A model generated the notes under the pieces. It saw nothing but the letters and a program-made list of their open reading frames with translations, was not told where the DNA came from and did not search any database. Positions 18,913-28,689 of a stretch of DNA of 31,029 bases are shown here, one piece after another. The stretch is from the NCBI RefSeq assembly GCF_000485595.1, contig NW_014578744.1, forward strand, positions 1 through 31,029, given 5' to 3'. The position numbers were made by a program, and so were the translations under genes. The stretch comes from Priapulus caudatus. Taxonomy: Eukaryota; Priapulida; Priapulimorpha; Priapulimorphida; Priapulidae. Numbering within the stretch: position 1 is the stretch's first letter; every line of letters starts with the position of its first letter.

Positions 18913-19142
18913 GAATTAAAATATTATATTGCAAACGACTATTGTTTAACAAATATAGCACCCGGCATAATCTAATATGAAAAGATAATAACGGAAGAAA
19001 TAGCTGCGTGACGTAACAGCTTTTAGTACGTATATAAGAGAGTCAATGGGTACAAGAGGTCATGGATATACCCAATGCGTGTCATCATGTAATAGAGATG
19101 ACGTAGTCGCTCGCGACCACATAACAAACATGGCGGACTCAC

Positions 19143-19339
19143 GTTTGCACTGGGCGTCGTTAGAACGCCGCATGAAGCCGGAGCGGCAGATGCAGACGCC
19201 GCGGCCGCCGACGTTACGGCACAGTTCGTTGTTGTCGGCATCGCAGTCGCGGTCCGTGCGGCAGAAGACGGGGCCGACGCGTGGCGGCGGCGTAGTGAAC
19301 GATACATCACAGCGCTCTCCCATCCAGCCGGCCTCACAG
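19143..19339 (-). CDS. M4 EGF 3' half plus EGF-like unit
   Basis: A 197-nt exon, acceptor GCTCTAG, donor AAAC|GTGAGT, phase 2 in and 1 out. Opens CEAGWMGERCDV (Cys5-Cys6), then RVGPVFCRTDRDCDADNNEL before Cys3 of the compact unit and GVCICRSGFMRR to a last Cys near the donor. Confidence 0.9.
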
Positions 19340-19374
19340 CTAGAGCAGACAAATAATCAATGTTAGTCCACAAT

Positions 19375-19475
19375 CTTACACACGCACGTACGCGCACGCG
19401 CGCACACACACACGCGAACACACGCGCACGCACGCACGCGCTCACACACACATACGCGCACGCAAGCGCACGCAT
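19375..19475 (+). repeat. CA/CG-rich microsatellite
   Basis: Compound ACAC/ACGC repeat in the intron that splits the M4 EGF. Confidence 0.85.
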
Positions 19476-19700
19476 ACACAGACAACACTGGTTAACAGCG
19501 ATAATATTCATAGTTATATACATCGCAATAACGAAACTCGCAAAAACCAAACACACCAGCTTTCGGCCAGCGAGCATCAACAAATGATATTTTGGTGATC
19601 TCAACTCGTGAAACACAAATAAGTGTAAATAACAAAACAAATACCATCGTAACTGAGCGTAAAGTTAAAGATTTCTATCACCACAGCGGTGTAGCCATAC

Positions 19701-19770
19701 CTGCATGCTCGGGCGCCATTAGAATTGACCTTGCATTCGCCATGACCACTGCAGAAATCTTTTGGACAGT
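19701..19770 (-). CDS. M4 EGF, 5' half exon
   Basis: 70 nt, acceptor TTGCAG, donor GCAG|GTATGG. Reads YCPKDFCSGHGECKV then NSNGARACR. Completed by 19143-19339. Confidence 0.88.
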
Positions 19771-20061
19771 CTGCAACAAACACGCGCGTGTACAAAACTG
19801 ATTCCTTGCTAATGAGCGCATAGTATAGTGAATATGCTATACGGGGTATCGATAGCAATAAAAACTGCGAATTTTAGCTTATACAGTCTTTGACTGATAT
19901 AATACTTGATTGACTATTATCTACCTGTCAGATACGCAAGACATCGACGGGCGGGTACCTTATTAAAACACAAAGCTGCCCGTTAACTTTCTACACGACT
20001 GACTATGCGGTGACTGCGAGCGTGAACTCACGGCGCTCTCGCTAGAGGGCGCTGTACTTAC
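19771..20061. other. Intron, no feature seen
   Basis: Intron between the M4 EGF-Ca and EGF exons. From 19983 rightward it is copied in the noisy block at 16117. Confidence 0.5.
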
Positions 20062-20202
20062 AGACGCATCTGCGGCCGGCGACAGCAGGGGTCAGGTCGA
20101 TGTACCCGGGCTTGCACGTGCAGCGGAAGGTGCCTGGCAGGTTGCGACACACCGCATCCTCGTGACAGTCATTGAGCAGCGGGTCGGAACACTCGTCCAC
20201 GT
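20062..20202 (-). CDS. M4 calcium-binding EGF exon
   Basis: A 141-nt exon, phase 1-1, acceptor GACACAG, donor GTCT|GTAAGT. Starts [19 protein letters not shown], contains [10 protein letters not shown] and [16 protein letters not shown]. Full calcium and hydroxylation signatures. Confidence 0.92.
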
Positions 20203-20700
20203 CTGTGTCAGCGGCAGAAGATAATCGTATTAATAATATAACTATATAAATTATAATAAATTATAATAGCATAGTTATTACATCGCCACGACCAAAGCCC
20301 GAATATCTCATTCGAAATCGGAGTTTGCAATCTCGAAATGCGAGTTTCAGATTTTGAGCATTACTATCGGATGAAATCCGCATTCCAAGTCGTCAGCCAA
20401 GGAGTGGAAAGTAATACATAATCATATTCGTCACAGCAGCTCTTTATTTCACAACTAAACGTTATATATAGCATACAGCGAATGAAAATAATTTGGGACA
20501 ACAAAAGTGTTGTGTTCGGTTAAGGCAGGACGTGCTTTCCGACGCTGCTTCCGACAAACTTATAGACTTATGATAGTACTGAATATTCACGATATTTCCG
20601 CTACCGGGCCTCTTGTATATTATGCGTGATTCTGCACGTGTCACGCACATATTATAAATTAATTAAGTTATTATAAACTTATTAACATTAAGTAACGCAC
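20203..20700. other. Intron, no feature seen
   Basis: AT-rich intron between the M4 SEA and EGF-Ca exons; unlike M2, M3 and M6 it has no dinucleotide array. Copied with errors at 16338-16833. Confidence 0.6.
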
Positions 20701-20956
20701 CCCGATAGTTGAGCGTGAAGTTGAGTCTGTCGACGTACAGGTCCGTGCCACCGAGGCTGTAGTTTGCGCTGACTATCGCCTGCCACAGATGCTGCGTGAC
20801 GTCGATGACAGAACCCGGGAAGTTTGCGTGGAACGTGACGTCGGCCGGAAACACGACGCCGCCAGAAGCACCGACGGTGCTCGGTGGACTGATGTCCAGG
20901 ACGCGCGAACCGATAAACGAATCGCTAATGCTGGTCGAGTCGAGAGCACGATTCAC
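20701..20956 (-). CDS. M4 SEA domain, C-terminal exon
   Basis: A 256-nt exon, acceptor TCGCACAG, donor CGGG|GTGCGT, phase 0 in and 1 out. Reads VNRALDSTSISDSFIGSRVL, GASGGVVFPADVTFHANF and [18 protein letters not shown]. Lacks the N-x-T sequon on the central strand and has G-G-V-V in place of G-S-V-V; NYS is kept. Confidence 0.92.
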
Positions 20957-20989
20957 CTGTGCGATGGTAACGTAAGGATAGTTATAGTT

Positions 20990-21085
20990 ACGTAGGTGTA
21001 TATGTATATGTATATATACATACGTATGTATATATATATACGTATATATACATACGTATATGTATATGTATAGTAGATGTAGTAA
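20990..21085. repeat. TATATG/TACGTA palindromic tract
   Basis: Self-complementary TATATATACGTATATATA-type sequence in the M4 SEA intron; copied at about 17130-17215. Confidence 0.8.
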
Positions 21086-21201
21086 GAAATGTATTAATGT
21101 TTAGTACGAGAATAGTTACAATATAGTCGTGAAGATGCTGGCGGCCATCTAACTGGCTTGACGCCGGTCACGCCGCACAGTCACAGGAGACGTAGACTTA
21201 C

Positions 21202-21329
21202 CCCGGTCTGGGCGGTAGTCGTGAGATTGTAGTAGTCGTAGGACAACGGGTTCCTGTACTCCTGCCGGAACTCTAGCGGTATGACGTCACGTCGGACGAC
21301 CCTCAGAAGTATGGTGTAGATGAGAGACG
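21202..21329 (-). CDS. M4 SEA domain, N-terminal exon
   Basis: 128 nt, acceptor ATACTTCAG, donor GGG|GTAAGT. Reads SLIYTILLRVVRRDVIPLEF then RQEYRNPLSYDYYNLTT and AQTG. Continues at 20956. Confidence 0.9.
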
Positions 21330-21407
21330 CTGAAGTATAGAGGGCGCAGCTGCGGTCAGCATCGTGGTCACAGACACAAGCACGCCCGGCACGGGAGGTG
21401 AGCGCAC

Positions 21408-21416
21408 ATACACACA

Positions 21417-21483
<67 letters not shown>

Positions 21484-21517
21484 ACACGCACACACACACA
21501 CACACAACACACACACA

Positions 21518-21563
<46 letters not shown>

Positions 21564-21601
21564 ACACACACACACCACACACACACACAACACACACACC
21601 A

Positions 21602-21632
<31 letters not shown>

Positions 21633-21640
21633 GCGCACAC
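21408..21640 (+). repeat. CA microsatellite
   Basis: (CA)n with scattered imperfections, ending in a (CG)n run at about 21618-21635. It lies in the intron before the M4 SEA exon, the same intron that carries a CA array in M1 (30410-30695). Confidence 0.97.
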
Positions 21641-21825
21641 ATACTCGCGTACGCCGAAGCCGAAAAAAATCGGATTTATCGTCAATGTTATGTCACTTAT
21701 ATGAGTTATAATCAATAAATTATTATATAATATAATAATAGTAGGCTATGCAACGCCTAATAGTAATTACTATATAGAATCATAGCGCGTATATGGCAGT
21801 ATTCGAGTAGCGAGCCGGCACTTAC

Positions 21826-22013
21826 GCAGACACTGTCCGCGGGGTCCCCTCCTGCTGTAACCCGGACCACAGACGCAGACGCGCTGGTTCCTCACAACAC
21901 CGCACACCTCGCGGTTACGACCCGAACACTGTGTGTTGTCGACGCACACGACACCTGCCGGTGGAATCACCACCTGGCGGGCGCAGCGCTCTCCCGTCCA
22001 TCCCGGTGCACAG
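21826..22013 (-). CDS. M3 EGF 3' half plus EGF-like unit
   Basis: A 188-nt exon, acceptor CACACAG, donor CTGC|GTAAGT, phase 2 in and 1 out. Reads CAPGWTGERCARQVV, then GVVCVDNTQCSGRNREVCG, VCVCGPGYSRRGPRGQC. The usual NNE is NRE here. Confidence 0.9.
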
Positions 22014-22353
22014 CTGTGTGGATAAGTGTGAAAAATACAAGCGTTAAAGAGAGCACATAAATATCTTGATGACGAACATTAAGGGAATTGTAACACGGCA
22101 ACTGTACAAAAGAATTGTAAAATTAAATATTTAAGTTAAAAGACAAAGAATTAAACTAGATAAGCGGTGTTTTACATATAATAAATAAACATCGCATGCA
22201 GCCATACATATATGAACACATATACACGTAGTATAGCACATATCGTTAAAGGTTCTTGTGCAGTCTTTGCCTGTTGCAGACAGAGAAATCAGCAGCACCG
22301 ACTGACACCACTTAGGATATGTACCGACAGCGCACCTCACTATTAATTTCTGT

Positions 22354-22385
<32 letters not shown>

Positions 22386-22447
22386 TATTATACATTATAT
22401 ATAGACTACGGTGGCTATAGTATAGAGGTGTTGGAATAGTCGCTTAC
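22014..22447. repeat. Intron with short TA repeat
   Basis: (TA)n at 22354-22381; remainder of the intron splitting the M3 EGF shows nothing else. Confidence 0.75.
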
Positions 22448-22517
22448 CTGCACGCCTGTCTACCGAAGTCGTCTATGATGCAGTCACCGCGACCGTTGCA
22501 GTAGTTCGTCGGGCAAG
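22448..22517 (-). CDS. M3 EGF, 5' half exon
   Basis: 70 nt, acceptor TCTTTCAG, donor GCAG|GTAAGC. Reads ACPTNYCNGRGDCIID then DFGRQACR. The RGD tripeptide between Cys2 and Cys3 is an integrin-type motif by sequence, though its use here is unproven. Confidence 0.88.
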
Positions 22518-22867
22518 CTGAAAGAACGACAACATAGCTGATTAAATAAATTAATTATAAATAATAATTAAATAATTATACAGTGATATCAGTGATCAGA
22601 ACCGACCATCACAACCCATCAGAGTCCATCTCCAGAACTTTTGCATAATATGGCATACATATTGAACCCACGTGGGGCAGTACAGTGGGGCTGTGCACCG
22701 TAGAGTCCATCTAGGCTTCCTCTTCTTCACACATGGCTAGAGTCGATCATAGACACATGTACTCATCATAGAGTAATCCTATCGCAGACATCAGCTCGTA
22801 GCTCTCGTCAGAATTCTGTCAGACAATGATGCGTTTTTGACGCCATCTTGTTGATGCGGTTACTTAC
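22518..22867. other. Intron, no strong feature
   Basis: Contains AGAGTCCATCT twice (about 22621 and 22701), about 80 bp apart. No exon seen. Confidence 0.5.
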
Positions 22868-23017
22868 CGACGCAGGTACGACCGCGAGGCTGGTTTCCCC
22901 TGCTGGCCAGGTCGTAGAATCCTGGTCTGCAGACACAGCCGTACGCTCCGATAGTGTTAACGCAGATGGCATCGCGGTGGCAGACATTCAAAGATGGCCG
23001 AGCGCATTCGTTGAAAT
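22868..23017 (-). CDS. M3 calcium-binding EGF exon
   Basis: A 150-nt exon, phase 1-1, acceptor AATGTAG, donor GTCG|GTAAGT. Starts DFNECARPSLNVCHRDAIC, with CVNTIGAYGC and RPGFYDLASRGNQPRGRTC. All signatures present. Confidence 0.92.
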
Positions 23018-23059
23018 CTACATTATCAGAATGAAGACGACAGTTGCAGCATGAAATTC

Positions 23060-23079
23060 GACATGTGCGTGTGTATGTG

Positions 23080-23149
<70 letters not shown>

Positions 23150-23160
23150 TCGTCCGAACG

Positions 23161-23212
<52 letters not shown>

Positions 23213-23245
23213 ATGCGTGTTTGTGTGTGTGCGTGTGTATGCGTT
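23060..23245 (+). repeat. TG microsatellite (CA on the gene strand)
   Basis: Two long (TG)n blocks separated by CTCGTCCGAACGA at about 23149-23161. Same intron position as the M6 array at 13600. Confidence 0.97.
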
Positions 23246-23249
23246 AATT

Positions 23250-23375
23250 CTAACACCCAACTATAACCCTAGCCCTAACCCTAATCCAACTCTAACCCTA
23301 GCTTTAACCCTAACACTATCCCTATTCCGAACTTTAACTCTGACACTAACCCTAACTCTAGCACTCACTAACTAC
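23250..23375 (+). repeat. Degenerate CCCTAA-type tract
   Basis: Irregular AACCCTA/ACTCTAA units, e.g. ACCCTAGCCCTAACCCTAAT at 23266-23285. It directly adjoins the TG array and runs up to the donor of the M3 SEA exon. Confidence 0.8.
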
Positions 23376-23400
23376 ACTAACTCGACTCGCCGACACCCAC

Positions 23401-23659
23401 CTGTCAGATTGATTCCGAACGTCAGAGGATCGACGTATAGATCCGTGCTGCCGACGCTGTAGTTCGTAAACACCAGCGACTTGACGAACTCGTTCGTGAA
23501 CGTCTGCAGATCTCCCGGGTAGCTGGGATCAACGCCGACCGTTGCGTTGAGGACGACGCCGCCGCTACCGGCGTTCACCGTCACAGGGTCGACAAGCTTG
23601 TTCACGCTCGAGCCGACATAGTACGGACCGACGTTGGTGCTTTTGAATGCTTGGTCAAT
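23401..23659 (-). CDS. M3 SEA domain, C-terminal exon
   Basis: A 259-nt exon, acceptor TCTCCCCAG, donor ACAG|GTGGGT, phase 0 in and 1 out. Reads IDQAFKSTNVGPYYVGSSVN, AGSGGVVLNATVGVDPSY and FTNYSVGSTDLYVDPLTF. NAT and NYS sequons both present; G-G-V-V at the cleavage position. Its acceptor edge is the founding unit of the tandem repeat at 23643-23985. Confidence 0.92.
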
Positions 23660-23985
23660 CTGGGGAGATAGGTTAGTGTAAAATAGCCATCTAATATACT
23701 TCTGAATGCTTGATTAACCTAGAAACACATGTTAGTGTTAAATAGCTGCCTAATATACTTCCAAATGCCTTAGCAACCTAGAGAAACATGTTAATGCAAA
23801 ATAACAGCCTAATATACTTCCAAATGATTGATTAACCTAGAGAGATGTGTTAGCGTCAAATAGCTGCCTAATATACTTCCAATCGATTAATCAATATAGT
23901 GAGATATGTTAGTGTCAAATAAGCATCTAACATGTTTCTAAATGCTTTATCACCCTAATAATATATGCGAGTGATAAATGACATA
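23643..23985. repeat. 59-bp tandem repeat overlapping the M3 SEA splice acceptor
   Basis: CTAATATAC recurs at 23691, 23750, 23809 and 23868, an exact 59-bp period, with two more diverged units. Each unit carries a version of the exon's first bases and its acceptor: the real one is CCCCAG|ATTGACCAAGC, the first copy reads TTTCTAGGTTAATCAAGC on the gene strand. Confidence 0.9.
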
Positions 23986-24062
23986 TATCCACTTAAAACA
24001 AGTGGAAGAACGAGCAGACGTCATGCTCTCTGAACAACCCGATTAGTAACAACGTGACAAAT

Positions 24063-24126
24063 TACCCATTTCAAATATTTTACCCATTTCAAATATTTTA
24101 CCCATTTCAAATATTTTACCCATTTG
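24063..24126. repeat. 18-bp perfect tandem repeat
   Basis: ACCCATTTCAAATATTTT repeated three times plus a partial unit, in the M3 SEA intron. Confidence 0.95.
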
Positions 24127-24236
24127 TTAATAGCATCCGTGGTTCTACTGGCTAGATAATAGATAATTTTTCAGCTAGGTTGGTGGAGGAGCAGTAATGG
24201 AAATGCTATGGGCATGAGAGTAAACGTGATACATAC

Positions 24237-24364
24237 CCCGACCTGACCGGTGGTGGCGAGGTAGTAGAAGTCGTAGGTGGACACATTGGCCAGCACCGGT
24301 CGGTAAGTGATTGGTACGACGTCTTTCCTCACCACCTTCAGCATGATGACGTATACCATCGATG
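24237..24364 (-). CDS. M3 SEA domain, N-terminal exon
   Basis: 128 nt, acceptor GTTTACAG, donor GGG|GTATGT. Reads SMVYVIMLKVVRKDVVPITY, then RPVLANVSTYDFYYLATT and GQVG. NVS is a possible glycosylation site. Continues at 23659. Confidence 0.9.
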
Positions 24365-24664
24365 CTGTAAACGCGATGCAGACACACATTCATTCACGGC
24401 GTTCAAAACACGTTTGATATAACAGTGTAACGTATCATCGTGTAACTTAATAACACATCATGTAACTATCAGGAGTCTATCAATAGTCTATTGATATAGA
24501 CTCCTGTAACTATGTATATTTCGATTTATCAGATCTATTTTACTTGTTGCATACACGGAGGAAAACACGATGACAAACGTTATAGAACATGATTACGATC
24601 AATGCACTGTCCAAGCTCTGTGCAGAGGATGAGATACAACTGGACGGTTTCCATGGTTACTTAC
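24365..24664. other. Intron with a small inverted repeat
   Basis: Near 24470-24505 ACAGGAGTCTA... and ...TAGACTCCTGT can pair (CAGGAGTCTATCAATAG with CTATTGATATAGACTCCTG). Otherwise plain. Confidence 0.6.
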
Positions 24665-24846
24665 GTCTACAGCGTCCGCGATTGTTTTGCCGGAAGTAGG
24701 AAGGTGCGCAGACGCACGTCGGGAATCCTCGGACCTCACCACACACCTCGTTGTTGTCGGCGTCGCAGCTGCCACCGTTACCACAGGGCGGTGGCCGGGG
24801 GACGATCCTGAGATTGCACATAGAACCCTGCCAGCCCTGGTCACAG
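24665..24846 (-). CDS. M2 EGF 3' half plus EGF-like unit
   Basis: A 182-nt exon, acceptor GTTTTCAG, donor AGAC|GTAAGT, phase 2 in and 1 out. Reads CDQGWQGSMCNLR, then CGNGGSCDADNNEVCGEV, TCVCAPSYFRQNNRGRC. The DADNNE motif matches M4. Confidence 0.92.
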
Positions 24847-25363
24847 CTGAAAACAGACGCGTGAAATGTTGATGCCAGTGGATTACACCAGATGCAGTCA
24901 CGCGGTGCAGAGACACGATATGACATTTGGGTGCTCTCAGGCACTCTCAGCCTGGAATTTACAGGTGCTCCAAGTAAATGTCATTGTACGTGCACAAACC
25001 ATTGATCCATGTGTGCGCGCGCTAAGAGTTGTTAAATGTGGCAACAGGTGCTGTGTATTGGCCGTCAGAGCCTGTTCAGGCTCCAGCAATCATCGGTGGG
25101 CGGAATTCTGGGGCAAACTCAAAGTGCCGTAGATCTCTTAAATGCCAGATTGTGTTCCTTTAACGTCATCACGATGTTGCGGATAAGATTGCCGATATAC
25201 AGCGTTGCCTTATTAGACTCGCATAACGCTCAATCTATGATACTGCGTGATCACCACGCGAGTAAAGAATAATAAAGGGGCATATCGCGCAGAGATTCAT
25301 CTACTTACATCTATGTAGGTTTGACAAACCGCGGTGTGACACTGTGTGCGCGCGCATACTCAC
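24847..25363. other. Intron with a dispersed repeat-like segment
   Basis: 24921-24985 starts GACATTTGGGTGCTCTCAGG and ends AAGTAAATGTC, so GACATTT is inverted at its ends. A related segment (GACATTTAGGTGCTCTCGGG) is at 28314. Possibly a small non-autonomous element. Confidence 0.5.
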
Positions 25364-25433
25364 CTGCAGTAGGGCTCTCCTTGAGCGCTGATGCGGCAGG
25401 TTCCGTGGTCGCTACACAGATCGGCGGGACACT
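25364..25433 (-). CDS. M2 EGF, 5' half exon
   Basis: 70 nt, acceptor CATTGCAG, donor GCAG|GTGAGT. Reads ECPADLCSDHGTCRI then SAQGEPYCR; Cys1-Cys4 of EGF, completed by 24665-24846. Confidence 0.9.
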
Positions 25434-25874
25434 CTGCAATGATGACACGCGGCAGTTAGTCACACGGTGAACAAGCAGAAATGTGTCGACCATGTGAATT
25501 AGAGAACACCACTAGTTGTGAGTATTATCAGCTGAACATAGTGTAAAGGAAAAGTGTGACAGCTCAGCTAGAATATTTACGTAGAACGGAGACAGCCTCT
25601 CACGCCCGCAGTAAAAGACAGTTATGAATTCGTTATGAATTCGTTTTTAAGTCGTTGTGGAATCCAACGACAATATATAGCGTAAACTGTGTGTACTGAA
25701 CAACAATCGCACGAGACTGCATCGCGTGATGAAACACAGATCAGTGACTTACTAACAGCAAGCGTGCTAATTTATCATATGCAGAGACCGTGATGTATAT
25801 CGGATACCCGCGGGGCACTTCCCGTATTATATATCTAGATCTGTTATATATCTATACGCTATATTAAATGTCAC
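25434..25874. other. Intron, no feature seen
   Basis: About 440 nt; contains only a short direct repeat (GAATTCGTTATGAATTCGTT near 25625-25645). Confidence 0.55.
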
Positions 25875-26036
25875 CTTTGCAGACGCGACCAACCGGCAGC
25901 GGCCGCTCCTGTCTCTGAGACACATCGAAGAAGCCTCTGTTGGCCTGGCACACGCAGGTGTAAGATCCCTCCAGGTTGATGCAGTCCGCATGGCGATCGC
26001 AGTCGTTAAGCAGTGGGTCCGCGCATTCGTTTACAT
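25875..26036 (-). CDS. M2 calcium-binding EGF exon
   Basis: A 162-nt exon, the longest of the EGF-Ca set, phase 1-1, acceptor TCGCACAG, donor AAAG|GTGACA. Starts DVNECADPLLNDCDRHADC; CINLEGSYTC fits the hydroxylation pattern; the Cys5-Cys6 loop is long (QANRGFFDVSQRQERPLPV). Confidence 0.92.
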
Positions 26037-26127
26037 CTGTGCGAAACCGTAATGTTAGATATTATACATAATTATCACCGTAGTCTTAACGTCACTGTGC
26101 TTTTGTGTCCTCCCTATCTTCCACCCC

Positions 26128-26140
26128 TCTCCATCTCTCA

Positions 26141-26173
<33 letters not shown>

Positions 26174-26205
26174 GCGCTCTCTCTCTCTCTCGTGCTCTCT
26201 CTTTC
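26128..26205 (+). repeat. CT microsatellite
   Basis: (CT)n with CGCG/CGTG interruptions, in the M2 SEA to EGF-Ca intron, the position holding TG arrays in M3 and M6. Confidence 0.95.
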
Positions 26206-26410
26206 AGTTACTTGATATAATACATATATATATATATTTATTTATCTCAGGAATATATTATATTCAAATACATATCAGGCAAAACTTTACGAGAGGATGA
26301 GCGCTCTATAGATAGATCTGCACATCTTGCATCAATCAGAAAATCGATCGCGCCCTCACGAACGATCACAGCGGTCAATCAATAGTAATCGCTAGTCGCA
26401 GCAAGCATAC

Positions 26411-26666
26411 CAAAGTATTGGATCTTGAAGAGTGGGTTGACGAACAGATCTGTGCCGCCTACGCTGTAGTTTGTGGATATGATCGACCTGACGAGGGCCT
26501 GAGCAACGTTCACGGCGCCGTCTTCGTACGCGCCGTCGACGCCCACAGTGATGTTCAACACGACACCAGTGGGCGCCACGTTGATGGTGGCGGGGTCGAT
26601 AAGGCTGGTTACACTAGAGCCGATATAGTCAGGCTGTACGCTGCTGGCTTCAAACGCGCTGTTCAG
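26411..26666 (-). CDS. M2 SEA domain, C-terminal exon
   Basis: A 256-nt exon, acceptor TCTCTCTAG, donor TTTG|GTATGC, phase 0 in and 1 out. Reads LNSAFEASSVQPDYIGSSVT, APTGVVLNITVGVDGAYEDG and STNYSVGGTDLFVNPLF. NIT and NYS sequons; T-G-V-V at the cleavage position. Confidence 0.93.
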
Positions 26667-27072
26667 CTAGAGAGAAAAAATAATGCGGAGTTAAAATAAA
26701 GAAACAAACTTTAGGAGAAGAAAAGAGGAATTAATACACAGACACAAGGTGTTACCGAGCACGCTACAACAGATTGTAGATTAATTGTGGTAAAGTATGC
26801 CATGTCCATAATTATCATAAACATTAGAAATCGTTGCTACGCTCGTGCATTAAATTCGCATTCCTACTTTCTTGCCGCCCTCTATTCGACCTTTCAATGA
26901 AACCGATTAAATAGGACGATGCGTCTTTCGCCATATCATAAATGATTAGCAATTAATAATTATAATTATAATTATAATTATAATTAGTAATTAATAAATA
27001 ATTAGTAGATTTCGTGCGAGACGTCTTAAGCATTACTGTCCCACTTAATAGGATTTCCGAGGTCTGACTTAC
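26667..27072. repeat. Intron with (TAAT)n tract
   Basis: About 26950-27003 is AATTATAATTATAATTA repeat; otherwise plain AT-rich intron. Confidence 0.75.
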
Positions 27073-27200
27073 CCCGGTCTCTGCTCTCCTGGACAGCTCG
27101 ATGAAGTCGTATGAGCTGTGGTCGCTGTAGATGGGCCTGTAGTTGAGCGGTGTTAAGTCTCTACGTACGATCCTCAGCAGTATCACGTACATCTTCGACA
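27073..27200 (-). CDS. M2 SEA domain, N-terminal exon
   Basis: 128 nt, acceptor GCGCTATAG, donor GGG|GTAAGT. Reads SKMYVILLRIVRRDLTPLNY then RPIYSDHSSYDFIELS and RRAETG. DHSSYDFIEL aligns with the SEA consensus after strand 1. Confidence 0.92.
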
Positions 27201-27587
27201 CTATAGCGCGAGAAACGACGTCGACGACATTATTATCGACATTACTATATGACATCACGGAATTATTCAGATTGGCCAATACAATGTTCTAATTCGGCAA
27301 ATGTATAGACGATAAGCAGCAAAATTTAAGTAGATGATTGAATGTAACAACATTAAAACACATCTGCAAAGAAGGCATATAGTAAACGAGATTATGCCAA
27401 ATGCAAGGATGAGAATTGCCATATGGGAAAGGAGCAATGGGAGCAGTTACCCTCATGAGAAATGTAGATACAATCAATGGTAAATGGCGGTCACCTTCAC
27501 AGAAGAGAGCACGCACGTGGCCCCCCCTCCCCCAACAAGAAAAAATAAGTTAAGCTACGCTCCTGCTATTGCTACTGATTGACGTAC
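27201..27587. other. Intron, no feature seen
   Basis: Between M1 EGF-like and M2 SEA exons; only a short C-rich run at 27520-27535. Confidence 0.55.
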
Positions 27588-27775
27588 GTTGACAAGCCGT
27601 GCCCGGCTCCTTTCGGAAGTATCCAGCCCGGCAGAGGCAGATGGTGGCGCCACCTACAAAGCCACATATTTCGTTGTTGGCGACATTGCAGTCTCTCGCG
27701 TTTCTGCAGGCAGTAATCGTCGTCGGTGGCGCCTCTCTGATATCGCAGCGCGGACCAGTCCAACCGGCGAAACAA
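27588..27775 (-). CDS. M1 EGF 3' half plus EGF-like unit
   Basis: A 188-nt exon, acceptor TATTACAG, donor CAAC|GTACGT, phase 2 in and 1 out. Reads CFAGWTGPRCDIREAPP, then ACRNARDCNVANNEICG, ICLCRAGYFRKEPGTAC. NNE-I-C present. Confidence 0.92.
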
Positions 27776-28013
27776 CTGTAATACAAATTATTTCCATCAC
27801 TTTCATTACTCAAATAGTATGTATCAACCATTCTATAGTGCTACGCCTGAGAAAAACACATTAAGAATTATTACCTCTCAATCTTATTCATACAGTAATG
27901 TGTATAAAGTAATAAAGAGTTTGGATAATATAACCCGAGGGAGAGCAGGTGTTTTACACTATTATTTATTAGTGCGGGCCTAGAGGTAAAGGTGAAGAGT
28001 TTTGCTACCATAC

Positions 28014-28083
28014 CTGCAGAATCGACGTCCGTTAGTGTTCACTTGACAGTCGCCGTTGTTACTGCACTGACTAGCGAGACAAT
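28014..28083 (-). CDS. M1 EGF, 5' half exon
   Basis: 70 nt, acceptor TTGTGACAG, donor GCAG|GTATGG. Reads DCLASQCSNNGDCQV then NTNGRRFCR. Cys1-Cys4. Confidence 0.9.
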
Positions 28084-28520
28084 CTGTCACAATCAACAAG
28101 TGCCGATATTAAATTAACCCGTTCTGGCGTATAATTGACACACGTAAATACGTACGTGCCCATGGGTGCGTGCATTCGTACGTGCGTGCGTGCGTGCGTG
28201 CGTCCGTGTATGTGTATGTCTGTATTTATACGTGTATGTATCTCTTTCTGCAATGACTAACTATCCAATATGCTGTGTCTGCTTATATATAAAATTATTA
28301 AAGGGACAAGAGCTGACATTTAGGTGCTCTCGGGCACTCTCCGCTCGGGCTGGAACTCCGCCCAACTCATAGGGCTTGCTCACGCAGGCTAGTTTAGCGG
28401 TTAGCTCACCATAGCTGTCGCTATAATTGGGGGCCGCCCTATAGTTTTTGTCCAACACGCACTCACACATACATACATGCACATACACACCTAAATATCT
28501 ATTGTAGCAGTGTCACTTAC
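28084..28520. other. Intron with a dispersed repeat-like segment
   Basis: 28314-28372 resembles 24921-24960 (see there). A (CGTG)n run lies at 28176-28203. Confidence 0.5.
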
Positions 28521-28670
28521 CGTAGCACACCCTGCCGGGGGCCGTGGTCAGTTCAGGGGAGGCGTCGAAGAAGCCTGGGCGACACACGCAGCTGTAGCCA
28601 CCATGTGAGTTGACGCAGACGGCGTTGGCGCTGCAGTCGTTCAGCTCGCTGCGGGCGCACTCGTTGTAAT
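28521..28670 (-). CDS. M1 calcium-binding EGF exon
   Basis: A 150-nt exon, phase 1-1, acceptor TCTCTGCAG, donor TACG|GTAAGT. Starts DYNECARSELNDCSANAVC; CVNSHGGYSC; RPGFFDASPELTTAPGRVC. All signatures present. Confidence 0.93.
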
Positions 28671-28689
28671 CTGCAGAGAGAAACACGGA

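Noticed and set aside
19046-19366. Plus-strand open frame of 106 codons
   Set aside because: Antisense shadow of the M4 EGF-like exon, which has cysteine spacing and splice sites on the minus strand.
24847-25363. tRNA or tRNA-derived SINE
   Set aside because: I looked for box A/box B spacing and a cloverleaf and could not find them.
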